Source of the DNA: Hyalella azteca
Taxonomy: Eukaryota; Arthropoda; Malacostraca; Amphipoda; Hyalellidae
Length of the DNA stretch: 64,000 nucleotides
NCBI RefSeq assembly: GCF_000764305.2
Contig: NW_025932429.1
Coordinates: 21,302 to 85,301 of the forward strand
Direction of reading: 5' to 3'
Shown: positions 1 through 13,050 of the stretch, piece after piece
Layout of the letters: the number at the start of each line of letters is the position of its first letter
Position numbering within the stretch: position 1 is the stretch's first letter
Notes under the pieces: generated by a model
What the model was told of the DNA's origin: nothing
Seen by the model: the letters and a program-made list of their open reading frames with translations, nothing else
Databases searched by the model: none
Translations under genes and position numbers: made by a program

Positions 1-3000
1 GGAAAAGCTTTTGAGCAACGATTTTGCAAAAATGTGATTCTCCTCAATACCTGAATATGAGTAACGTGAAAAAATCGGGCGCTCAGTTTTGGAATTTCTG
101 TAATAGTTAAATCCAAATCTTTACAATTAATTTAATTACAATCTGCATATTGATTGCCCTTTGTAAGATTGATTCCCACTATTGTGAAGAAAGCTTGCTT
201 GAATCGAATTAAGCTAAACCCGATCGCAGGCAGCTCGAATTAAAGCAGTGAACTGAACTGTGATGAGTTTGAACTGGTAGTTGTTGGACAAAACTTTGGG
301 AAGCGAAGAAACTAATCAAAAGGAATTGAGGTCAAATAAAACACGATTGCAAGCAAAGTTTAAATAGTCTTTTCTTTAATGAAAATTACTAAATGGCATT
401 AATGCCATCATCCCTAAACTTGCTCGGTACTGCCCCCAAAATTTGCGGTAGCGACTCGACTTCACTGTGTGTGAAGAGGCAATGGAGTTGCGCCTTGCTT
501 CCACGTCTGCCCAACCCGTAAATCCTGAACAATCAAAAAACGAAACGGTGATTACAGAGATCATGAAAAAAATGCTCGGACGTTAATTAAAAGGGCTAAA
601 TGCGAAAAGGGTCCTTTTCCAGGCAAAAAGAGAAAAGGCTGCGCATCGTAGCAAAAAGATTTTCCGAGTCATTAAAAAGGGTTTACCACACGTTCGCTTA
701 AGTTTTTAAGGTTATTATTGAAATAAAGTTAGTAATTCATTAAATGTTTTATGGGGAAGATGCAAAATTTATAATTACGGGCTTATTCTTTGATCGGGTC
801 ATAAGTGAAGGGGAACAGGATTTAGCACCTCATCACCGCCTACTCCGTGCCTACGAAGGTGGGGTGACGTACCTGAAGTACTAAAAAATCCCTCGGTGAA
901 CGTCGGTGCGTAACAAGTCCAGCGGCTGGAACACACCCGCGCAGATGTTGCCGGGGCCAAAAACGTAGTCGTAGAATGATCTGTCGTGAACGCATAAATC
1001 AACGTACAGAGATGGTTTTGGTACCGTTGGATAGATCAGAATGTCAGCTTTAAGATGAGACTAAAAACCGGAAAAGCCGAAATCCAAAATTTTACCCTAG
1101 ACGCTCCCCTTAAACTAACTAGTTAAACTATTAGTTTCACCTCAAATGTATACGTTAAAACTGTATGACGCGTCACCCCAAGTAAAGCACAGAGTAAGTA
1201 GTAATGAGGCTATGACCCGAAAAGCTTTAACTACTCAAAATTACCAATTGTTGCCTCAAATTGGTAAGATTTGTTGTAAACTGTGTTATTTAAAGAATGA
1301 TTTATGAGTTTAGGTTAGGTGCTAGGCAATCTGATTTCCGATAGGCAATCCCTAAATTCAAATTATATAGCCTCAATAACTTCGGGCAAGTTGGACAACG
1401 GAATAGCCACAATTTATCTCGCGGGCTGGTCTGCCGATACATTCCTTAACTGAGGTCTGCTCATGCTCATTGATCCAATATATTATAGACACCTTTGATT
1501 ATTCGAAACATAGTCTTGCTTTTATTGAAGTTGCATTAATTAACCTGAAGGTCGGATGAAGCGGTTGCTGCCTCTTGCCCTCGAGCGGCTTAATTAATTA
1601 ATTTGTGACATCCCCGTAGGCATAATGAACCCGCTTGCTGCAGCTGAACTCGGGTAACTCGCGTAAATTTTCCAATGCAGCAGATATGTTGGCACACGCA
1701 AAAAGAAGTCGCAGAGTTTTACGTTTTTAATTTTTCTGGCTAATTGTGCGTTTGTATTCAAACTTTCAATGAAAATCATCGATTTTATGTAATGCATGAA
1801 AAAAGTGTGGGATATTCAAGATGGAAGACGTAAAAGAAATAATTTGTTAATGTAAGTCCAGAATTCTGCACACCCGAGGTTATAGTGCACTACTTAAATA
1901 CAAGGCAATTTGGGGTGAGAAGTGAACGCAGGTAGATGATGAAATTCCTAGGCACTACTTCTCTACTTCACTTCTTGAATCTACAATACTTTTTACTTCA
2001 TACGAAACAATGTAAGATTTGAGGCAACCATTGATTTTATTCTTCGTCAGCCCTCATCCGATGAGAGACTGATGACATGACGAATGTGTTCTCCTTTATT
2101 TTAATCTCTACCCAGTATTTTTAGTGTAGGTATAGCAGTGCTTCTTATGTAAGGTCTGCCTATTATGCCCGGATAGCGACTGCATGTAAACTTGAGAGCT
2201 GAAATTCCCTCGTATAAACCAGCCTGTTATTTCTGCCTTCGATATCCTATTTTTCTGCGCATGTTATTTTTTATCAGCGCATTTTCGGAATTGTCTGTGA
2301 GTAAAACTAATATAGGATGTATATTAATTTTTTTCAATGGCAAAGATGTGATTAGCCTAGTAATGAGGGAAAATATATTAACGTGTCCTCATATTGAGAA
2401 ATCAAATCCTTGAAAATTAAATCTCTTTTATTCCCCACATTTTTTACACTAAACGCTCACTCGCCACGGAACGTTGTGTATTATTCAGAATTTAAACCTT
2501 GTACCAACACAAAATTTATTCTGATATTGAGATTTTATCATAACTCCAGCAACGCCTACCGTAGCGTATCAACATAAAGGCATCTGTTCTCATTCCGCGC
2601 GACATTGTCTCGAACATGCAATTGGCAAGATTTACCACGTAATTTATTGTAATAACTGAATTATTGTATATCAATCAAAGTTTTCATCGAAACGAAAAGA
2701 GTCTTCGATTTGAAAATCAATGAATCTTAGGGATTTTATAATCAGTCCCTAATCACGCTTCTAATTTCGTGTTCTCAGTAATTAATTAATTATATTAATT
2801 AATAATGAATTAATATAATTCAGGTAATAATTATTACTTGAATTATATTCATAACATTACTATATATTAAATTTCTATAAAGTAACGCAACAACACAACA
2901 CCGCCAGCAGAATTGATGACGGTCGAATTTCTTGCAATTTTAAATTTTTTGTGTTTTTTTTTTTTGCTCGGATAATACTTCTTAAATTTTTTTAAAAATC

Positions 3001-3957
3001 ACGTCTAGGCCAGTTATGCATAATAATATACAATCAGCAACAGTAAAATCATTTTCTCAGTTACGAATAAAATTACTGCATTTCTGATTATACGTTTTTC
3101 AAGTCATATATATTTTCTAACATAGTGAAGTTAGTTGAGTTCACTTAGAAGACTCGGGCACCGCGTGAGTCGATCTGTGTTCTAAGACCGGCCATTACCG
3201 GAGCATTAAGAGATCGCCTCTAATATACAGCCAATTAAAGACTTGACATTCTAGACGGCAACACTTGATGCTTCGCTTATAAAAACTTTTACTTGTTTTT
3301 ACCTTTTACAAATTTTTTCCTGGGATCTGAGTAATGGCAAGTAATTCGCGGCGACTCCGGAGTTTCCGATGCAACAAATCTTCAATTAAGGCAGAGCTTA
3401 AAATAAAGGCTTCTGTTTACATCGCACATTAAACACACTTACTTACTGTTCAGTAATTCCAAGTGGAGTCCAAAGTACAGCCTTGAGCATGATATACCCA
3501 CTACACAGTCTACTACCACAGTATTACAATACGGCCCAAATAACCGTGTCAAATAAATCGTAATTACCTAACTAATATATATACTTGGTACGTGATGAAA
3601 GCTTGTACTCGGATACCCACGTCTGTCTGGCGATGGAAATTACCTCTTCCATAATATTGGTGAAGTGCTGTATAATTGTGTCTTGTAAACGAAATAATTA
3701 AATTATCTGGCGTCTCATTACGTACCATACGAGTAGCTAACACAGGCATACAGCCACAAGCAAAGCTTTGATTAAGGCCAATGATTCAATGCTCCTGCTC
3801 TCGTGATTTGAAAGTGATCTCCTTTATAAGGAAGACCGTTGTTTCCCACTGATGATGAATGTGTCATAACGTATTTAATGTGTCAAATAAGACATAACAT
3901 ATCGAATAAAATGCCACGCAACTCAAATACTTTATACCACTCAAATTTCAATGCATG
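1..3957. other. AT-rich non-coding stretch
   Basis: No gene, exon or recognisable transposon protein is visible on either strand. Open frames are short (under 75 codons) and resemble chance frames in AT-rich DNA. The only structured element I see is the near-perfect palindrome at 2812-2849, listed separately. A slightly GC-richer patch at about 800-1000 has an open frame on the minus strand, but I recognise no family in it. Confidence 0.6.
2812..2849. repeat. Near-perfect AT-rich palindrome
   Basis: Two 19-base arms meet with no loop (AATATAATTCAGGTAATAA then TTATTACTTGAATTATATT) and differ at one position. A second palindromic run of AATTAATTATATTAATTAAT type lies just upstream at about 2779-2805. 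Such sequence can extrude as a cruciform or be a relic of a foldback insertion; no function is implied by sequence alone. Confidence 0.85.
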
Positions 3958-5750
3958 CCTAAGAACATGAATGTGTCTGGTTCATGGTCATATCTCAGAG
4001 GCACGGTTAAGTGTGCAGTCGATGCGTGTGTACCTAAGATGAAGCTCGGTGCAGTCAAAAAGCCCCAGTGTATGAACAATACTGCAATACTCAGGTAAAG
4101 ACCAAGAAAAAAGCATACAAGCGTTATTAACAAACTCGCACCCAATGCTGATTAAAACCTGTATGCAAGAGCTCGAAATCAAGCCAAAAAAATCTGTCGC
4201 ACCGCAGTGGAAAACTTTGAAAGGAAAATTGTGAAAAATACAACAACAAAAAAGAACACAAAGCCCTCTTTTTAAACGCTAGCTCTAAGTGTAAGACAAA
4301 CGACTGTTTTTCTGGTCTATGAAGTAGATCAACGAAAGATATCCTCTGATGAGGGCAAAGCTAACGTTCTTAATCAGTTCTTTAGCAGCGTGTTCACAGA
4401 TGAGGACTTGAACAGTATTCCAGATATTGAGGAGCGCCCAGTAGGCTCGAAGTTAACAGGTTTTGAAATACACGAAGAAGAGTTTCTCAAATGCCTGAAT
4501 GCTCTAAACCCCAACAAGTCATGTGGACCAGACGGCTTCCACTCTAGATTGCTCCATTTTCCTTCAGAAATCTAGCCGTCTATTTTTTCCGGCCATTTTA
4601 TTCCTTTTTTATTTTATTTTTTCAAAGGCCGGCCATTTTTTCCTTCAGAAAAAAAAACTTGAAAGAAGGGACTCTGCCAGCCGATTTAAAAGAAGCTCAT
4701 GTTACACCATTTTTCAAAAAAGATGATAGAAACGATTTGCCAGACGTAGTGTCAAGCGTGTGCTCCATGTATGCCGGTTGCACAAAAGTTTATAATACAG
4801 CTATAGACGCGTCAAATAAAGTGCGGTCACTAGATGATCTTGACAGATTCGTTGACTAGGCTGATACGCGGCAGCAGCGTTTTAATGTTGACAAGTGTAA
4901 AGTACTTCACCTCGGGAAAAACAATGAGCAGCAAGATTACAGTATGGAAGACATGGTTGCAACGAGAGGGTAATGATCGTCTTGGAAGTCTAGCTTGGAA
5001 AAAGGTTTGGGAGTTAATGCCGAAAAGGAGCTGAAATTTTCAAGCATATTGCAACGCAAGCTAATGAATCCAATAAACTTCTTGGACTGATCAGACGCTC
5101 CTACGAGTGCCTAGATGCAGAAGCTGTTGTTTGTCGCTGTCGTGCATCCAAACCTAGAGTTTGTAAACGCCGTGTGATCATCGAAACTTGAAAAGGACAA
5201 AAATTTAGTATGGAGTGTTCAAAGACGTGCAACAAGGACAATTCCAGGCTTGAAGGGCAAGTCTTGCTAAGAAAGATTCAAGATTATGAAGCTGCCAAGC
5301 CTCAGTTTTCGACATCGGCGTGGTGACCTCATTGAACTATACAAAAATATCCAGGATTTATTCAAGGTTCCAGAAGGATTACTGGAAGTTTAAACAAGAA
5401 CCACCACCAGAGCCACGGCTATAAACTAATAAAAACTGCGTTGCAACACATCCACGCGACAACATTTCTTCTCGCTTCGAGTCCCGACATGTGGAGCAGC
5501 CTCTCCGATTACATCGGTGACGGCCAGAGTATGAACGCGTACAAGAACAGACTAGATAAAGCTAAGGAGAAATATATATTCAGACTTGAAATGCCTAGCA
5601 CCATATCGGACCCGGTGGAAGTCTAGTAGCTATTTCAATCTATCCTCAGTTTTGAAACGATCCGGTCAAAGGACCTGTTTTTAAATATCCTGTGAACAAG
5701 TCACGAAAAGTGCAATAATCTGCTACAGCCCACTGGCATGGCACACGATA
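3958..5750 (+). mobile_element. Decayed CR1/Jockey-like non-LTR retrotransposon (LINE)
   Basis: Conceptual translation in shifting frames gives, in order, an endonuclease-RT linker (VKKPQCMNN, ARNQAKK, NFERKI), the segment before RT (NQFFSSVFTDEDL), the RT finger motif (NPNKSCGPDGF), LPADLKEAHVTPFFKK, a damaged active-site block (YAGCTKVYNTA where the family has FADDTKVYNT, at 4770), RFNVDKCKVLHLGK, the C-terminal KLLGLIRRSYECLD, and NAYKNRLDKAKEKYIF ending near 5626. About 120 residues between FFKK and the active site are missing, both catalytic aspartates are lost, and there are many frameshifts and stops. The 5' part of the endonuclease is absent. The 3' tail (5656-5740) recurs at 29951, 62665 (minus) and in the SINEs. 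This is a dead 5'-truncated copy; assignment to CR1 or Jockey is by motif only. Confidence 0.9.
4552..4650 (+). repeat. Pyrimidine-rich insert in the LINE bounded by direct repeats
   Basis: Inside the LINE reverse-transcriptase region, a T-rich segment of about 78 bases is bounded by two copies of CCATTTTCCTTCAGAAA-like sequence (4552 and 4631) and contains GGCCGGCC. It replaces the residues normally between the GPDG motif and LKEGTLPAD, so it is a local duplication or insertion that arose after the LINE landed. Confidence 0.6.
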
Positions 5751-8700
5751 CGAAAGGAACTGAAGTGAGGACGGCCCGTGACCGGACTGAACATGTAGAT
5801 GCACCTGGCATAGAACGGACCGTGACTGGCATGTGACTGGCAAGTGCCCAGCAGTATGGTGTGACTCAAGCCTAAGAGGCCTGACACGTTCCAACCATCA
5901 AATTACTTAAATACTAAGAAGAAGCCATCATATTTGAGGTACATCCATGTTCTTTCCTAGTGGGGACAGCTGGGGGCTATATGATGCCATGCATGGAATT
6001 ACGAGCAATGGAGCCCAAATTTTCTTCTGTTCTGTAAGCCTGTTTGAATCTTAAACGTATCCTCTATGCAAACAGGTATGTGCCAAATTTAAACCTGATG
6101 AAATGCCAATCATCAGGGTCATTCAGATGATGGATGATAAGGCTGATCAATACATGAATATTGATATGTTTTAGAGTTCTGTTCACTGACGAATTCCGTT
6201 CTACTCTATAAATGGGCCGATCGAGTGATGGTAAAACGGAAACTATTTGGGGAGCATGAAACAGAATTAAATGTTTAACACAACGGAAAAATCGCTTATG
6301 ATAAGCTGTATTAAAAAAATGATAAATATTCTAGTCAATCAAATGTGCATAAATTAATTTCATACATCTAGACGGCCGTTATATATATTTATATCTAGAC
6401 CATTGTGGTCCACTGACCATATTTTCACCAATTTCATCTGAGGCTAGAATGAGTTACGCTTTCATCGTCGGAGCTTTTAACGCTCATAGACAGCTATGAG
6501 TGGATGCTATACGTACGCAACACAGCCTCGCTGCTTACATGCGGCAGCTGATTGTTTAATGGCACAATTACAGCGAAAAAATGGGCATTTTTCTTGCCGT
6601 GCGCCTTTGATTTATGCGATTTTCCCGTCGCTCCGTGCAAAAATCTTAGCTTATGAAGCACCGGCATAGCGACTCTAGTTTTTGACTAGTTAATGATGAT
6701 AGATAGGCACCAAAAATTGCTGGAATCTGAAGATGAAATGAAGCTCGGCTGTGAAACAAGGCTGGTTTGGTGGTCGGTGCAACTCAAGTAATTTGATGAT
6801 GATCATTCACTGAGCATTGGCAGACTGCATTTATGATTTATATTTTTTATGTGAACGAAATTGTGGAATTTGCAGTGAAATTATAATAGGCCTATTATCT
6901 TCTCCCCATACTCACGTATTCGGTGATGAGTTGCTTTTGCAATATTGTCGCACTCCTGTTCACGTTGGTTTAAGGGCGTAGAGCGATCAAGGTTTCGTAT
7001 CAGATTGTTGAAAGATTTACTCTACAAATGCAAAAGATTCGTACTACTTGGCAATTTAATAGGCCAAGTAGTAACTTGCAATAGTTGAGATAATATCTAC
7101 ACTACTGTATCTCAAGTTCAGATATTATCATTGGGTTGCATATGTTTACCGCCAGCTCAATGGTTCACTGCAATGCCTCTTTTATATCAGTGACGGGAGG
7201 CGGTTAGGACGTCCAGGAGATGGTATATACGATCCTCAGTGCCAAGTTTTTTTGTCTTCTCATCGCAACAAGAAATTTTAGTAAAAACAGTGGTTACCAC
7301 ACGACCATATGAGGCTAAATTTTATGTTATTAATTTCGCCTGACATCAGCAGCCGACTAGTATTGCTGACTTTTATAAAACAAATATTTGTTTTCGTTTT
7401 TTACTTTTAATTTTTACTACGTAATGCTGTAACTAGTAGGAAGCATACTGCATGGTTATCGCAAGACCGTACAGCATATCGACCGATATAATGCCAGCTT
7501 GCTGCTGCGTAACAATACATGCATTCCACGCATTATTTCAAGCCAGAATTTACATCGAGGTCGCATGAAACTGAAAACAAATTCACGGAGCACAACATTA
7601 TATTTCACCACCAATAATAAAATAAATATCAAAGGAAATCTCATATATTTGCCGTTGAAAAACATAATTTAAAAGTCAATGAACAAGTTGAGATACAATT
7701 ATTTCGCTCATTCTCTGTTTTATTATTTTTAATAGTCATAAAAAATTGTTCCTATTGATTACATTGGAATAATTATTTGCCTTCAATATTTGACAGAGTG
7801 AAAAAGTGTTCAATTGGTGGTTCCATTTCTTGAGATGTAAAAACCATAATTCAATTGATAAATGAACACCAACATTGTACTGACAATTCATGATTAATAT
7901 TTTACCTAAATGTTCCAGTTTGTCATGCTTAATATTACAAAAACATTATAAAACTTTAAGGTGAAAAATTTCACGCCAAAGTTCCTCTCCTATAGAGGTA
8001 CATATTCCCCATTCCCAGTTACCGTATAAGTTTTGTTGACAAAGCTATGAAAATATTGCTTTGCAAATTTTGCGTAAAAGTTTTGCGTGTCCAGAAAAGA
8101 TTTTGCAAGCGTTTTGTATGAAATGCATCTGCTGAGAGATCCCGGCACAGTTTTCGGCTGGTTGGAGGCCTGGCTTTGCAGCGCACAAATAATTGTTTTT
8201 TCCATGTCGTGCTTATCTTTTCGGTTCGTTAAAACAAAACTGCAGCGTCATCGCGGATTTTATTCCGGGCTTTATAGCGTTTAGAAAGACAGATGTAATT
8301 ACATGAGCAAGCAGATCTCAATTTTGCGTCGTTCAGTAAAATCGGAAGTGCACGTGGCGTACGTGTATATGTGATACAGTCAGACTTAAAAACTGAACAA
8401 ATTGTTCTCTGGAGAAGGACGTGCCTGTCGTTACGTAGAATATTTCGATAAGAGACAGTCAATTAGTGGAAGACGAATGTGGAAGTCATATGTACAGAGT
8501 GTAATTAAGTTCATGTGTCAGAAATTACTGTGTCTTGTTTTTATCCTCAAAAGGCAGTGTACAACCGAACTATATGATAACATAAGGCTTCTATAAAGTG
8601 GTAGCCATGTGTAGACTGCGGCGACGAGTGCGCCACGATAGTGAAGTCCTAGAACCATGAGCATCAGTTGGAAAATCAGTTTCGAAATTTAATGAGCAAA

Positions 8701-9075
8701 ATTGTTCAGGTTTACAGCTGCATATATACTAGCAGGTATCTTTCTTGAAATTTGTGTAACCGGAACTAACTGAGTATAATCAGTTGATTATTATCTGCAA
8801 AAATATTAGCAGGAATAGAAAACATACACTTTTTCAAGCGGCATTTTAGTCATGATATAATAAAAGATATTTCTTTTACTGAAATAACTCAATATAATTT
8901 CTAATATCTAGAAGCAGACAACGTACAGTAGATGTGAATTTACATCATGCGGCGTAGATTTACATCACGCATCAGCCACTAGCTTCATATGACACGACTA
9001 TAGGCATTGTCAAACGAATATCGAATTTATGAATATGAATTACAATTTAACACATTTTTAAATTTATCTCACTCA
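5750..9075. other. Non-coding stretch
   Basis: No exon or transposon protein is recognised. Two short inverted repeats lie close together: TACTACTTGGC at 7042-7052 with its complement at 7063-7073, and GATAATATCT at about 7089 with its complement at about 7121. Open frames near 8.0-8.6 kb overlap one another on both strands and show no family similarity that I can see. Confidence 0.55.
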
Positions 9076-9140
9076 GGGCTGCTAATTGGTTAAGATCGCC
9101 AAGAATCGGGCAGATAGTTGATGGTTCGAATCCCGCAATT
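9075..9140 (+). repeat. tRNA-like SINE head
   Basis: An A-box-like stretch (GCTAATTGGTTAAGA, 9081) is followed about 28 bases later by a clear B box (GGTTCGAATCC, 9123-9133), the spacing of an RNA polymerase III internal promoter. The flanks do not pair as an acceptor stem and the T stem is poor, so this is not a working tRNA gene. A degenerate tRNA-derived SINE is the best reading; its 3' limit is unclear. Confidence 0.45.
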
Positions 9141-12100
9141 GATTATGAAAATTCTTGTTGAAATCCGTGATGTTTCCGGGTCCTTATTAGAGTCAGCGAC
9201 ATTCCATCACCTAATCAAAGTTGACAGCGCTAATTAGTACTATCCAATACCACAAATAAAATTAACATTTACTTCTTTCCTTGTCCAGAGAAAATTAAAA
9301 CCGGGACTTGAAAATTACTCCAAAAAAACGACTTTCGACAATAATTTTCCACGAAGAGCAACTTTTTCATAAAGAAATGTCTTCTCAGACCAAAATTAAC
9401 CTGCTCACAGGTTAATTTAAGCTAAACTCCTTTATCTTTTCAGATATTTTGTACATATGTTTATGCTAACTAATTTAAGCAATATTTTACCCTCAACGAC
9501 ATCTCTCCACCATTCCTGTTTTACGATGATTCCTAATATCGACACTGGAAATTAAATATCAATATTAAGCCCAGCTCATATCACGACATTACCTTTATTA
9601 TTTCAGTTAGCGCTCATGGAGTTTCTTTGAATTTACGGTGCCAAGCTTCAAACACTCAGAACCACAATCAAACATTGAAATAGATGTGACGGATTGAGCA
9701 AAATTTCATGCGTTTCATTGTAGTATGGAGGCGTGGGAAGTCTTTTTTAGTTATCATTTAACTTTTTAGATAAGTCTAATGCGGGCAGGAAATGGAAATG
9801 TTCACTGCAGAGTCGGGAACTAATCAGTCATGTAGTTGTCTGCTTGTATGAATCGAAATAATTTAAAAGGGTACTGAGCGCGTATTTGTTATTCGTACTG
9901 AAATCATCGCAATTTAAAGTTATGCAAATTTTTTATTTTTTTTTAATTGAATTTTGTAAGAAAGAGACCAGACTAGATATCAAATTTGTAATTGTATATT
10001 TAGGAATTATGGCTTAATAAATGGAATAAAATTTCCCTGCAACATTGTGATTTACACTCCGATGGTCCCCAGAACAAACATCTTATATATATGCCCTGGC
10101 TAGAACTGATCCAGACTAGCCCATTACGCTCCTTTAATTTCATACGCCGTTCAACTTCAATTTATTCTGTCGTCTTACCCTTCATTTCATCACACATGAT
10201 CCTGCGACTACGCAAGGTAAACTTACCTGCTTAACTTACTGCTAATCACGCAAAATATCACAAGCAAATTAAGGTTAACCATCTTTTTCCTTTCTTCGCC
10301 AACTATAAAAATTTTTCCCCAACTGCAAAATAACTTGTCTGTTTTTATCATTCTCGCTTATGGACAACAATATTAAGAGAAAAATGCTACTGAATTTCTG
10401 AATGGCGAAGTAATTCTTAAATTAATAAAACATCACCCATTAAGTATATTTGCTGAAACTTAGAAATGATCTACAAGAAGATCCCATGCTAAAATAATTC
10501 ACTTAATGAATTTTAATTCAGTACCCGCAAAGTTTTCATATATTTAACAGTGTTGTATTTCGTTTCAGATCAATTCGAGGCACCTAAACCGTCCGGGACG
10601 GCGGACAAGTTCTCAATTTTGGCAGGAACGAGTCGTTCTCGCGTGTCCCTTTGATGGGCTAGTCAACACGCGATTTAATCAAGCCAGAGACTGACTGGCT
10701 TCGTTGGCAAGCGTAAAGCCAGATGTTGCTCATTGCGCTCAGCAGAGACAGCTTGCGCTTCGCTTTATCAGCGGCACTGCGCTAGTTAGCGGCTAAATGA
10801 ACGCTGCAGCTGCTCAGGTTTTGCATACTGTTACTCAGGTGGTGCATACTGTGGCGCGCACTGTTTGTTCTCTCGAATTGAACAGAGAATTGCTCGATTG
10901 AACAACAAATTAAATTGAAAAGATTACCGCGAACAATAGTTGCTTCAGATTTGTTTTTACTGTTTACTTGTAAATTATTATTTTGTAACATCACCATCAT
11001 GATTTTTGCGCAATGAAGTCCAATGATCCATGCATACAAAATTTCTCGATGTGCACTCCAGTTTTTACCAGTGTTTCATTTTCTACTTCACTTAGAATTA
11101 GGTCACAAAATTTGATATAAGTAACTTTTTCTCTCTAACCTTCGGAACAAAAAAAAAATACGACTTGGAAGGGCAAACCAGATCACAAACTTTTTGAACT
11201 TATAGTAATTTTAGAAACCACACGTATATACAGTAAATTGAGCTTACGTGCAACCTGAAAACATCCCGTCAAGTTAAAATAATCAATATTGGAAAGATGG
11301 TTCCGATTTATTGTCTCCTTAAAGTTCTCATGTGTGCATTAACAAATAAAACGAGCGTTCTTGGACAATATTTAAATCCGCATCATAAATTAAATTGCAT
11401 TTGTAGATGAAATGAAACATAGGAGAATTACGTTTCGCTCGAAATGAACTTGACCAAATTTTTTATTAGAATCAGTCGAGGTTCGTCGCAAGAAATGAAC
11501 GTCGCGTGATTGAATTTGGAATGCAGTGAAGTTTGCGCCTAAATAATGCTTACCTCGTGACCAATAATTTGTTAGCCACTTAAAAGCTCATTCAAAAAAC
11601 GAAGCATTCGGTTTTATTAGAAGTTGAAGCTTAATTTTTTTTTAAATAATGTTTTAAATATTTCTTGGAAAAATTCTATTCAAAGATACCGGACAATAAT
11701 TATTGACATGAAAGGGATTTCATTTTTTTTTTCCAAACAAGTAAGCACTGTGAGCATGCTTGTTCCAGCAAACAAATTCACCCCAGCTATTTTTCTAAAT
11801 AATATTATTCTAAGATACAAATCATCAACAATGTATTTATTGTTCATGTATGCTACGGTGACAAATATTATAGTAACTCGTGCAAAATTTCCATGTAAAT
11901 ATGCCAATGAACTGTTCGGCTTGAAGCCGGATATTCTTATATTGAGTCTTCTAATGATTGTTTATTGTTTGCAAAAGGTTTTTTATTGTTTGCAAAAGGC
12001 TGTTTATTGTTTAAGCGACAGGAAAATTCAGGAAAACGTATTATTCGAAGGATGGACTGATTATTATTTCCTTTTCTACCTCCCATTCTAGAGCGTTGTA

Positions 12101-13010
12101 CAGGTGATGTTAAGATACGGGTTGAATAAAATCGACGGATTTGTTAATTAAATTGTTAAGTTAACCGACAGAACCAGGTTTTCTTGAATAATCTGTCTAT
12201 ACTAAAAAACTGGACGCTCTATCTCACGTGGAGAGAAATTAAAGCCTGAAATTTGATCGATCCAGAGCTACGCTTAACTTACAATGAATCGCACAATAGT
12301 TGAGAGATACAGGACTCTTCAAATCAGCTACGTGTGATAGGATTCAATTCATTTTCCATTTTTTTGCTCCTAATTTCACGTATCTATTATAATTTAAAAA
12401 CCTAACAAACACGCCATTATCAAGCAGAATAAAGTTGATTGCAAAGCGACTGACAAATATTAGCACAACCCCTTTTTTTACCGCGCATTTTTCCGTCTTA
12501 GAGGTCGAATTAACCACGAACGAAGAGGAAATTTCAAGCTGCCATAATAAAATATATTTGAAATTAATCTAATTTCCGTGAACTGCCAATCGCACCGATA
12601 GGAAATGATAGGAAATATATGGCAATCATAATTTACTAAAGAACGTGCTGAAAAATTAAAACTTTTTGTAAAGTGGAAAGTGGATCGCACTAAGTTTGAC
12701 TTCTAATAAGAGTATAAAAGTCTTTTTGGAAAAAATATTCACCTGCCACATATATTTAAAAAATACAAATCATAGGAATAGATTCACACCACCTCAAAAT
12801 GAGGTATCCTGTGAATACCGCGGACGTAAATTTAATATCAATCGCAAAGGAACATACATGGAAGTTTTCATTATTATGAAATAAGCAGCGAAGAGGGAAC
12901 AGTTATCCCTGAACTTGGGAACTGTCTGAGTTACAAATTTCCTGAGTTACGTCAAGTATAACCAGCCTGCAAGCATCCGGTTCTCTATCTCCCTTACATC
13001 TAAAATAAGA

Positions 13011-13050
13011 AGATGTACTGTTGTTGCTTGAGATGTACTGTTGTTGCTTC
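13011..13050. repeat. 20-bp tandem duplication
   Basis: AGATGTACTGTTGTTGCTT followed by G or C is present twice head to tail. This is a simple recent duplication with no evident role. Confidence 0.8.

Noticed and set aside
9075..9150. Possible functional tRNA gene
   Set aside because: A and B boxes are present, but acceptor, anticodon and T stems do not pair properly. Treated as a SINE head.
10546..10660. Possible exon after TTGTATTTCGTTTCAG at about 10567
   Set aside because: The acceptor looks reasonable, but the frames behind it stop within 30-45 codons and no domain or donor is evident.
11624..12091. 155-codon open frame on the plus strand
   Set aside because: Composition is dominated by AT-rich and hydrophobic codons, it overlaps an opposite-strand frame and contains a 22-bp tandem repeat. 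Nothing in it looks like a protein family.
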